DNA of 5,272 nt from Deltaproteobacteria bacterium. GTDB lineage: Bacteria; Desulfobacterota; DSM-4660; Desulfatiglandales; HGW-15. The position numbers and the translations under genes were made by a program. The stretch spans positions 1-5,272 of the forward strand of contig JAFGIC010000463.1 in assembly GCA_016929815.1 (NCBI GenBank). Reading direction: 5' to 3'. Below the pieces are notes generated by a model. It was not told where the DNA came from and did not search any database. It worked only from the letters and a program-made list of their open reading frames with translations. This document shows, piece after piece, positions 1 to 5,272 of the stretch. Each line of letters starts with the position of its first letter. Positions within the stretch are counted from its first letter, which is position 1.

Positions 1-306
1 GGAAGGACAATGAACAGGGACGGATGGCCCATAAATTTAAGCGAGATGCTCGGACTTTTAGACGGTGCTGTATATATAGAACGTGTTGCTGTAAATTCAG
101 TGAAAAATATCCTGAATGCTAAAAAGGCCATCACAAAGGCCTTTAAGGTCCAGATGGCAAATTTAGGGTTTTCTATGGTTGAGATACTGTCACCGTGCCC
201 CACTAACTGGAAAATGACCCCGGTTGAGGCGTGTAAATGGATAGATGAGACTATGACTAAGGCATTCCCCATCAAAGTGATAAAAGACCAAGCAGGGAAG
301 ATCTAA
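1..306 (+). CDS. korB: 2-oxoacid:ferredoxin oxidoreductase, beta subunit (KorB-like), 3' part only
   Basis: This is the C-terminal ~101 residues of the TPP-binding beta subunit of a 2-oxoacid:ferredoxin oxidoreductase, a cytoplasmic enzyme that oxidatively decarboxylates a 2-oxoacid to an acyl-CoA and reduces ferredoxin. The frame is open from base 1 (Gly-Arg-Thr precedes the ATG at 10), so that ATG is an internal Met and the true start lies upstream. Family-typical segments are GAVYIERVAVNS (about 67-102), the helix AKKAITKAFKVQMANLGFS, and the signature LSPCPTNWKMTPVEA (187-231). SPCPTNW is characteristic of KorB/2-oxoglutarate-type beta subunits. The TPP/Mg and Fe-S-binding N-terminal part is outside the window; small beta subunits of this family are about 250-280 aa. 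It ends 20 nt before the gamma gene and is surely cotranscribed with it; an alpha subunit gene is expected upstream. The family is certain from the motifs. The exact substrate (2-oxoglutarate versus another 2-oxoacid) is inferred and less sure. Confidence 0.9.
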   Translation, partial: GRTMNRDGWPINLSEMLGLLDGAVYIERVAVNSVKNILNAKKAITKAFKVQMANLGFSMVEILSPCPTNWKMTPVEACKWIDETMTKAFPIKVIKDQAGKI

Positions 307-307
307 C

Positions 308-319
308 AGGAGAGACAGG
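308..319 (+). promoter_or_regulatory. Ribosome binding site of the gamma subunit gene
   Basis: A purine-rich stretch, AGGAGAGACAGG, lies just after the beta-subunit stop (304-306) and before the ATG at 327. The stronger core AGGAGA (308-313) sits 13 nt from the start and the weaker AGG (317-319) sits 7 nt from it, so either could be used. Its position in the 20-nt gap supports start 327 and cotranslation of the two subunits. Confidence 0.6.
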
Positions 320-326
320 TTTAGAT

Positions 327-863
327 ATGATAGTAAAGACAGTTTTTGCAGGATCAGGGGGACAGGGGGTGCTTGTTATGGGCTACATCCTTTCCACATC
401 GGCCATGATGGAGGGCAAACACGTTACCTATCTGCCCTCTTACGGGGCAGAGGTAAGGGGCGGCACAGCCAACTGCACGGTATGCATCTCTTCCGATGAG
501 GAGATTGCATCTCCCGTGGCATCATCTCCTGACTATGCGGTGGTGATGAACAGGCCTTCCATGCTGAAATACCAGGAAATCATCAAGAGCGGCGGTGTAA
601 TGGTCATCAATTCCTCCCTCGTTGATACGGACCCCACAAGAAAGGATATCGAAACAGTAAAGGTCCCTGCCAATGATATCGCACTTGAACTGGGCAGCGA
701 CCGAACCCTCAACATGATCATGCTTGGTGCGTTCGCTGCCAAGACGGGCATCGCTACCCAGGAATCCCTGATGAACGGACTCTCTGTCGTCTTGAAAGGG
801 AAAAAAGGCGATGTCCTGGAGCTGAACCGGAAAGGCATGATGCGGGGAGCGGAATACGTTTAA
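327..863 (+). CDS. korC: 2-oxoacid:ferredoxin oxidoreductase, gamma subunit (KorC-like)
   Basis: This is a complete 178-aa gamma subunit of the 2-oxoacid:acceptor oxidoreductase, the catalytic-partner domain of the multi-subunit enzyme encoded with the beta subunit just upstream. The N-terminus carries the glycine-rich motif GSGGQGVLVMG (residues 9-19), followed by the family signature YLPSYGAEVRGGTANC (35-50). Both are diagnostic of the pyruvate/2-ketoisovalerate family gamma domain. A Cys pair (C50, C53) follows the signature; its role is not known to me. The conserved Asn-rich segment DRTLNMIMLGAFAAKTG (125-141) and the C-terminal helix with LNRKGM complete the fold. Length matches the usual 175-190 aa of stand-alone gamma subunits, and no signal peptide or membrane segment is seen. 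As the last gene before a hairpin it ends the operon, matching the common alpha-beta-gamma order. Assignment as 2-oxoglutarate-type rests on the KorB-like partner; a different 2-oxoacid substrate remains possible. Confidence 0.92.
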   Translation: MIVKTVFAGSGGQGVLVMGYILSTSAMMEGKHVTYLPSYGAEVRGGTANCTVCISSDEEIASPVASSPDYAVVMNRPSMLKYQEIIKSGGVMVINSSLVDTDPTRKDIETVKVPANDIALELGSDRTLNMIMLGAFAAKTGIATQESLMNGLSVVLKGKKGDVLELNRKGMMRGAEYV

Positions 864-872
864 CAGTAAAAT

Positions 873-907
873 AATTCAGGCCGCCGAATCATTCAACGGC
901 CTGAATT
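873..907. terminator. Hairpin terminator between convergent genes, probably bidirectional
   Basis: A perfect 11-bp inverted repeat, AATTCAGGCCG (873-883) and CGGCCTGAATT (897-907), encloses a 13-nt loop. It lies 9 nt after the gamma-subunit stop and 16 nt beyond the receptor stop on the other strand. Read on the minus strand, the stem is followed by ATTTTACTGTTA, a fair T-rich tail. On the plus strand it is followed by the weaker TAAATCTTTCT, which already overlaps the start of the receptor's 3' end. The arrangement fits one shared terminator serving both convergent operons; termination is likely better for the receptor transcript. Confidence 0.82.
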
Positions 908-923
908 TAAATCTTTCTGCGCC

Positions 924-3248
924 TTAGAACCTTACCGACAATGTGGCGCCATAGGTCCTGGGGTCGCCGATCATCAATTGGTAAGCTGCGAAACCCATAT
1001 AACTCCTCTTCACGGCATAATTGGTAATATTCTTCACATAGGCATTGAGGGTCCATTTGCCGCTGGCATGGTTGAATGACACGGAGGCATCCCATAGATA
1101 ATAGGGCTCCTGATGCCCATAGCCGTATGGATCTTTATCAGTTGGATTCCATATCATCTTGGATGATGTCTTATGCTGCATATCAATACGTGGGGTCAGC
1201 GTTCCGTATTCCCCCAGCGTAAAGTTATGCTGATAGCTGGCTGTCATTGAAAACTTGGGCGAATTGGTAGGTGATACCCCTTTATAATCCTCATCCGGCC
1301 AGTACATATACCATGTATAGTGAAAATAAAGTGTCGTCCATTCGGCCTTTAGGTATGCGATAGAGAAATCCAATCTGTCTTTGTTGGTTATGAGCCAGCT
1401 TGTCTGCAGATCAAGCCCCAGGGATTCGAAGTCCCCCAGGCCCTGGGCATGATCATCATGGAGATCAAATGCAACCGGCTCTGTTGTATTGCCGTCTCCA
1501 TCCAGATCATATGTATCCAGCGTGGGGTATATGCCATCCGGTGTCGCCTGTGCCTGATACCCCGGACCCCGACCACCTTCATAAATACCCATATAATCGC
1601 CTCCAAGATCCAACTCTGTGATATCCAGGGCCTCTTTAAATCCTGAACACAGCTTATTTGTATAGTCATAGTAGAAGCCTGAGACATTAACCTGGAGCTT
1701 ATTCCCAAACCACCTGGACTTGGCGCCCAAGGTATAGGCATCAAGTTCTTCAGGGGTCATTGCATCAGAAGGCATAGCCATAGCGTCCGGACTGCGATAA
1801 CTGCTTGAAAAACTCCCGTAAAACATCAGGTTCTCTGCCGCATTATAATCAAAACCGAACATATAATCCGGTTTTGAATAGCCTTCGGCGTTGCCTGATG
1901 TCCCAGGCATAAATCCCCCCACTTTGTAACTCTTATTCAAGTCCCAGCTTTGACGATAGCCGAAGGTTAAAGACAGTTTCTTATGGAACCAGACAGGGTA
2001 GGTTATGTTGGCATACACGGCCTTCTTGTTCTGGGTCGTTGTCCTCGTTTCGTCCACACTGGTTGCTTCTATGTAATCCTTCAGCCGGAACTGTTCGGAT
2101 TCAAACCAGGTGCCGCCTACAATCCACTCGAACCATTCAAACTCTTTTGCATTGGTCATTCGGAGCTCTGCGCCCTTCTGCGTGAAGGATCGTTCTTGAT
2201 CCCAGACCTCCGTGCCTCTTTCAGTCGTTATGCTCTGTCGGCCCTCGCCGGTGCTTTTACTGTAAGACGGCACCAATGCTATGGCACCTAACATGGTATT
2301 CCAGTCAATATTGGCGCTTATACCCTTTGTGATCGTATCATTCTGATCAGGGCTTCGCACACCAAGTATCGGGTCTACTGCGCTACCGGGATCTTTTGTC
2401 CATGGATCGGTTACCTTTGTACCATCCTCATAATAGCCATCCTGATCTGCAAAGGGCTTGACTGCGCCGCCCATCATGCCTCCGCTTGACCTCTTGTCCC
2501 AGCTGGTGGTCAATATGAATGATAAATCATCAGAGGCCTGGAATAATGCCCTGAGACGGGCAGACGTGGTATTGCTGTCCGATTCCCCTTTTACATAGGG
2601 ACCCTGGTTATATTTATTCGCGGCAAGGCGCAGCGCCATCTTATCCTGGATGACAGGGGCGTTAAGTACTGCCTGTATTTTAAGTAGTTCATAGGAGCCG
2701 TATTCCACTGTTCCTGATGCCGCATATCTGTCGGCCTGGGGAGCGGCAGTAATCACATTTACAATGCCTCCGGGCGAGTTGCTCCCGTACATGGTGCTCT
2801 GGGGCCCGAATAAAACCTCCACACGCTCGATATCAAACAGATTCTGGCCCGCGTTGCTCATGTTGTTAAAGGACCCATCGATATTTACAGCTACAGTTGA
2901 GCCACTGCCGTGCTGGCCATCCATTGAGTTACTGTCATCCGCAATGCCGCGCAAAGAAATCCTCATGCCGTCCGACGCGGTATTTATAAATATATTGGCA
3001 ACATTCTTGAGGATTTCATCTACACTGTCCCTTCCAAGCACTGCGAGATCTTCACCGGAGACGACATCCATGGCCACAGGCACCTTCTGCTGGTTTTCTT
3101 CACGCTTCTGGGCCGTTACAGTGATCTCCTCAAGGGTGAATTCTTCGGTATCACTCTCCTGCGCTAAAGTTGCAGAAAAATCCCCAAAAACAAAAAAAAT
3201 CGCCAGAATTAATGACAACAGGATTGACGTTTTTCTATCATTGCCCAT
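924..3248 (-). CDS. TonB-dependent outer-membrane receptor, complete (downstream paralog)
   Basis: This is a 774-aa TonB-dependent receptor that takes up a scarce ligand across the outer membrane. Start 3248 is chosen because a perfect AAGGAGGG lies 7-8 nt upstream and the protein then begins with a classic signal peptide: MGNDRK, a hydrophobic core to about residue 23, and likely cleavage after ATLA (residue 29). A more upstream ATG at 3299 would overlap the neighbouring gene and hide this signal. The TonB box region is TLEEITVTA (38-46). The plug spans about 55-170 with SLRGIA, STVAVNIDG, FDIERVEVLFGPQSTMYG and GGIVNVIT. The 22-strand-type barrel fills 178-774 and ends in SVRF, with the terminal Phe recognised by the BAM complex. 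A large predicted extracellular loop (about 535-605) contains the Asp-rich DLDGDGNTTE (581-590). The single Cys is C534. Plug style resembles the large IroN/FyuA-like and sphingomonad-type TBDR group, but the ligand (siderophore, haem, corrinoid, metal chelate or other) cannot be read from the sequence. It is probably cotranscribed with the paralog 22 nt upstream. Confidence 0.95.
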   Translation of the reverse strand: MGNDRKTSILLSLILAIFFVFGDFSATLAQESDTEEFTLEEITVTAQKREENQQKVPVAMDVVSGEDLAVLGRDSVDEILKNVANIFINTASDGMRISLRGIADDSNSMDGQHGSGSTVAVNIDGSFNNMSNAGQNLFDIERVEVLFGPQSTMYGSNSPGGIVNVITAAPQADRYAASGTVEYGSYELLKIQAVLNAPVIQDKMALRLAANKYNQGPYVKGESDSNTTSARLRALFQASDDLSFILTTSWDKRSSGGMMGGAVKPFADQDGYYEDGTKVTDPWTKDPGSAVDPILGVRSPDQNDTITKGISANIDWNTMLGAIALVPSYSKSTGEGRQSITTERGTEVWDQERSFTQKGAELRMTNAKEFEWFEWIVGGTWFESEQFRLKDYIEATSVDETRTTTQNKKAVYANITYPVWFHKKLSLTFGYRQSWDLNKSYKVGGFMPGTSGNAEGYSKPDYMFGFDYNAAENLMFYGSFSSSYRSPDAMAMPSDAMTPEELDAYTLGAKSRWFGNKLQVNVSGFYYDYTNKLCSGFKEALDITELDLGGDYMGIYEGGRGPGYQAQATPDGIYPTLDTYDLDGDGNTTEPVAFDLHDDHAQGLGDFESLGLDLQTSWLITNKDRLDFSIAYLKAEWTTLYFHYTWYMYWPDEDYKGVSPTNSPKFSMTASYQHNFTLGEYGTLTPRIDMQHKTSSKMIWNPTDKDPYGYGHQEPYYLWDASVSFNHASGKWTLNAYVKNITNYAVKRSYMGFAAYQLMIGDPRTYGATLSVRF
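1473..1508 (-). other. Calcium-loop-like motif in the downstream receptor
   Basis: The coding sequence here reads DLDGDGNTTEPV, matching the DxDxDG start of EF-hand/dockerin-type calcium loops. Position 12 is Val where a canonical EF-hand has Glu, so it is not a full EF-hand. It sits in a large predicted extracellular loop, so any bound ion would be outside the cell. The corresponding region of the upstream receptor has DADNDGNTDE at 3823-3858. Confidence 0.6.
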
Positions 3249-3255
3249 ACTTGTA

Positions 3256-3263
3256 CCCTCCTT
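3256..3263 (-). promoter_or_regulatory. Strong Shine-Dalgarno site that fixes the downstream receptor start
   Basis: On the minus strand this reads AAGGAGGG, a near-perfect anti-16S match, 7-8 nt before the ATG at 3248. It falls in the 22-nt gap after the upstream receptor's stop (3271-3273). It decides for start 3248 over the in-frame ATG at 3299, which lies inside the upstream gene. It also suggests the second receptor is translated efficiently from the shared message. Confidence 0.88.
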
Positions 3264-3270
3264 TGATATA

Positions 3271-5272
3271 TTAGAACTTGATCGAAAACGATGCCCCATA
3301 GGTCCTGGGGTCGCCGATCCTCAGCTCTCTATTGCCCGTCATGCCATGATAACTCCTCTTCACCGCATAATTGGTAATATTCTTCACATAGGCGTTTAAG
3401 CTCCATCTGCCGCTCGCATGGTTGAATGACGCAGCTGCATCCCACAGATAATAGGGCTCCTGATAACTAAAAGCCTCTTCCTCTGCATCACTCGCATCCC
3501 AGAGCATGGTATATTCCGACTTATACTGCGCATCAATACGGGGGGTGAGCGTGCCGAATGCACCCAGCGGGATGCTGCGCTCATAGCTCGCTGTCATTGA
3601 CAATTTCGGGGAATTGACAGGTGTTATGCCTTCATAATCTTCAGGCGGCCATATCATATACCAGTTATATTCAAAATGAAGGTCTATCCATTCAGAATCC
3701 AGGTATGAGACGGAAAAATTCAGCCTGTCCCTGCTGGTTATGATCCAGCTTGTCTGAAGATCGAGGCCAAGGGACTGGAAGGCCCCGTATCCCTGGGCGC
3801 CCGGCTCATTGGCTGTAAATACATATACCTCATCAGTATTTCCGTCGTTATCTGCATCAAGATGATCCCTTGTAGGGTATTCGCCATCCGGTTCTATTAC
3901 TGCATTAACTCTGCCCCTTTCAACTTCCTGACCCATATAATCTACATCAACACCGGGATCCCACACACCGTTATTGTTGTTGTCTATGAAACCGATATCC
4001 TCCTCTGTGATATTTTCCCAGACCTTAAACCCGGAACAAAGCTTATTGGCATAGTCATAAAAGAATCCGGAAACATTAACCTGGAGCTTGTTCCCGAACC
4101 ACCTGGATTTCATGCCTCCTGTATAGGCATCAAGTTCTTCAGGCTTTTGTACACCCCCGCCGGGCATGCCCATGGCGCTCGCAGAGCGATAACTGCTTGA
4201 AAAATTGCCGTAAAACATCATGTTGTCTGCTACGTTATATTCAAAACCATACTTCCAATCCGGTTTTGAATATCCTTCTTTGTTGCCGGTTGTGCCGGAC
4301 ATCGGGCCGCCGATTTCAGTACTGTAGTTTTTGTCCCAGCTTTGACGATAGCCTACGGTTAAGGCGAATTTATCATAGAACCACAGAGGATAGGAGATAT
4401 TGGCATATAAGGCCTTTTTATTCGAGTTTGTTTCCCTGGCTGAGTACGAGCCGGCCTCATCTTCCAACAGGGTCTGCCTCGACTGTTCGGATTTATAATA
4501 GGTCCCGCCGAAGATCCACTGGAACAGTTCGAAGTCCGCTGCATTGGTCATGCGGAGTTCCGCCCCCTTCTGTAGGTTCCTGTCCTCCTGATAGTATCCA
4601 ATCAGCTCTTCTTCCTCTTCGGCCTGCTGAGGATAAAAAGCCTGTTGAGCCATAAGGCCTGTAAAACTCATTGGAGGAGGGCCGGGAGGAGGGCCGCCGC
4701 CGGGACCGCCGCCGCCTGCTGTCCTGGTTCCATGGCCGTCTGAAGTGGTCTTGGTGTAGGAGGGCACCGCTGAGATGGTGCCGAAGGGAGTCACCCAGTC
4801 GATGTTGGCGGTCACACCCTTTGTGATCTGATCAAACAGATTGCCGCCGCCCCCCTCATCGCTATCGACCGGTGTCCATGGATCATCGACATCATCCTGA
4901 TACGCAAAGGCCTTGACACTCCCTCCCGTCATGCCGCCGCTGCCTCTCTTCTGCCAGTTGGTCGTTAATGTGAATGAGAGATTTTCAGAGGCCTGATACA
5001 GTGCCTTGAGACGGGCGGACATTGTCTCACTTTCAGAATCTCCTTCTACATAGGGATCCTGCGATGACCTGTTGGCGGCAAGGCGCATGGCTATCTTATC
5101 CCTGAAGACCGGTGCGTTAAATACTGCCTGCAGGTTCAAGAGATTATAGGAGCCGTATTCCACAGTGCCTTCGGCGGAATACCTGTCTGTCTTGGGGGCG
5201 GCCGTAATAACGTTGACTACACCGCCGGGCGCGTTGCTGCCGTACATAGTGCTCTGGGGCCCGAACAACACC
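3271..5272 (-). CDS. TonB-dependent outer-membrane receptor, N-terminus cut by window edge (upstream paralog)
   Basis: This is the last 667 or so codons of a second TonB-dependent receptor, paralogous to the one downstream. It begins in the plug at VLFGPQSTMYGSNAPGG, which aligns with residues 145-161 of its neighbour. The GTG at 5271 is an internal Val codon and not a start; about 145 N-terminal residues (signal peptide, TonB box, most of the plug) lie outside, giving an expected full length near 810 aa. Numbering from that Val: barrel strands match the neighbour throughout, for example GYRQSWD (308-314), YGNFSSSYRS (354-363), SRWFGNKLQVNVSGF and LNAYVKNITNYAVKRSY (625-641). The C-terminus is SIKF with a terminal Phe. 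Unique features are a Gly/Pro tract (186-200) followed by AEEEEEL (217-223) in one extracellular loop, and two Asp/Asn-rich motifs, DNNNNGVWDPGVD (430-442) and DADNDGNTDE (472-481), in another. The lone Cys is C412, equivalent to C534 of the neighbour. The promoter must lie beyond the window. Ligand unknown. Confidence 0.94.
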   Translation of the reverse strand, partial: VLFGPQSTMYGSNAPGGVVNVITAAPKTDRYSAEGTVEYGSYNLLNLQAVFNAPVFRDKIAMRLAANRSSQDPYVEGDSESETMSARLKALYQASENLSFTLTTNWQKRGSGGMTGGSVKAFAYQDDVDDPWTPVDSDEGGGGNLFDQITKGVTANIDWVTPFGTISAVPSYTKTTSDGHGTRTAGGGGPGGGPPPGPPPMSFTGLMAQQAFYPQQAEEEEELIGYYQEDRNLQKGAELRMTNAADFELFQWIFGGTYYKSEQSRQTLLEDEAGSYSARETNSNKKALYANISYPLWFYDKFALTVGYRQSWDKNYSTEIGGPMSGTTGNKEGYSKPDWKYGFEYNVADNMMFYGNFSSSYRSASAMGMPGGGVQKPEELDAYTGGMKSRWFGNKLQVNVSGFFYDYANKLCSGFKVWENITEEDIGFIDNNNNGVWDPGVDVDYMGQEVERGRVNAVIEPDGEYPTRDHLDADNDGNTDEVYVFTANEPGAQGYGAFQSLGLDLQTSWIITSRDRLNFSVSYLDSEWIDLHFEYNWYMIWPPEDYEGITPVNSPKLSMTASYERSIPLGAFGTLTPRIDAQYKSEYTMLWDASDAEEEAFSYQEPYYLWDAAASFNHASGRWSLNAYVKNITNYAVKRSYHGMTGNRELRIGDPRTYGASFSIKF
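3946..3984 (-). other. Second Asp/Asn-rich calcium-loop-like motif, upstream receptor only
   Basis: The coding sequence reads DNNNNGVWDPGVD, which resembles the DxNxNGxxDxGED-type calcium loops seen in many secreted proteins. It lies in the same predicted extracellular loop as DADNDGNTDE of this protein. The downstream paralog has LDLGGDYMG here and no such motif. Calcium binding is inferred from the pattern only. Confidence 0.55.
4672..4716 (-). other. Gly/Pro-rich low-complexity insert in the upstream receptor
   Basis: These 45 bases encode GGGGPGGGPPPGPPP, a GC-rich simple-sequence tract (runs of ccg/gga-type triplets on the plus strand) inside the upstream receptor. It lies between the conserved strand VPSYTKTT and the conserved KGAELRMTN, a predicted extracellular loop. 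The downstream paralog has a shorter, non-repetitive loop here. The reading frame stays open through it. Repeat slippage is a plausible origin and could change loop length. Confidence 0.8.

Larger units (their letters stand above)
924..5272 (-). repeat. Tandem gene duplication of the receptor, with short near-identical DNA blocks
   Basis: The two receptor genes are direct, diverged copies. Identity persists as short exact DNA blocks: 24 bp at 949-972 and 3296-3319 (encoding the IGDPRTYG region), 29 bp at 1015-1043 and 3365-3393 (AYVKNITNYA), and 23 bp at 1732-1754 and 4121-4143 (EELDAYT). Between them, loop-coding regions differ in both length and sequence. The blocks code for barrel strands, so selection on protein can explain much of the identity; recent gene conversion is possible but not shown. 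Confidence 0.85.

Noticed and set aside
10..12. ATG at 10 as the start of a small 98-aa protein
   Set aside because: The frame is open from base 1 and the protein matches only the C-terminal part of a beta subunit, so this is an internal Met of a gene cut by the window edge.
533..838. A 101-aa minus-strand frame inside the gamma subunit gene
   Set aside because: It lies wholly opposite a clear family member with diagnostic motifs; no independent support.
3249..3270. A separate promoter or Fur box between the two receptors
   Set aside because: The gap is only 22 nt and is largely occupied by the ribosome binding site; I see no convincing -35/-10 pair or operator.
3249..3299. ATG at 3299 as the start of the downstream receptor, adding 17 residues
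   Set aside because: It would overlap the upstream gene and put an Arg/Ser-rich leader before a clear signal peptide; the strong Shine-Dalgarno lies right before the ATG at 3248.
2764..3399. A 211-aa plus-strand open frame antisense to both receptors
   Set aside because: It crosses the junction of two well-supported minus-strand genes, has a composition typical of an antisense shadow, and resembles no family I recognise.
4197..4655. A 152-aa Cys/Ser/Arg-rich plus-strand frame inside the upstream receptor
   Set aside because: It is an antisense shadow of conserved barrel sequence; no ribosome site or recognisable domain.
4672..4716. The Gly/Pro tract as a sign of a frameshift or broken gene
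   Set aside because: Homology to the paralog resumes in the same frame on both sides (VPSYTKTT before, KGAELRMTN after), so the gene is intact here.
5269..5271. GTG at 5271 as a translation start of the upstream receptor
   Set aside because: It aligns with the Val of EVLFGPQ in the middle of the plug of the paralog; the frame simply continues past the window edge.

Overview
The window holds two convergent transcription units. The plus strand carries the end of a 2-oxoacid:ferredoxin oxidoreductase operon: the last ~100 residues of a beta (TPP-binding) subunit and a complete gamma subunit, separated by 20 nt. The minus strand carries two tandem paralogous TonB-dependent outer-membrane receptors (TBDRs) separated by 22 nt. 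The downstream receptor is complete (774 aa); the upstream one runs off the right edge of the window, so its signal peptide and most of its plug are missing.

The TBDRs require a Gram-negative (diderm) envelope. The oxidoreductase with separate small beta and gamma subunits is the type common in anaerobes. Together they suggest an anaerobic or microaerobic diderm, for example a Desulfobacterota/Syntrophobacterales-like bacterium. This is an inference from gene content only; no phylogenetic marker is present.

Layout: beta subunit 3' end (1-306), gamma subunit (327-863), a hairpin with an 11-bp stem placed to end transcription from both sides (873-907), complete TBDR (3248 down to 924), and partial TBDR (5272 down to 3271). 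No stretch over 300 bases lacks a gene.

The oxidoreductase is a cytoplasmic, ferredoxin-linked 2-oxoacid enzyme, with 2-oxoglutarate the most likely substrate. The receptors import an unidentified scarce ligand across the outer membrane using TonB energy. No functional link between the two units is visible beyond adjacency. The most interesting part is how the receptors diverged: plug end, barrel strands and C-terminus are strongly conserved, while the predicted extracellular loops differ. The differences include a Gly/Pro and Glu-rich insertion found only in the upstream copy, and Asp/Asn-rich calcium-loop-like motifs in one large loop of both.
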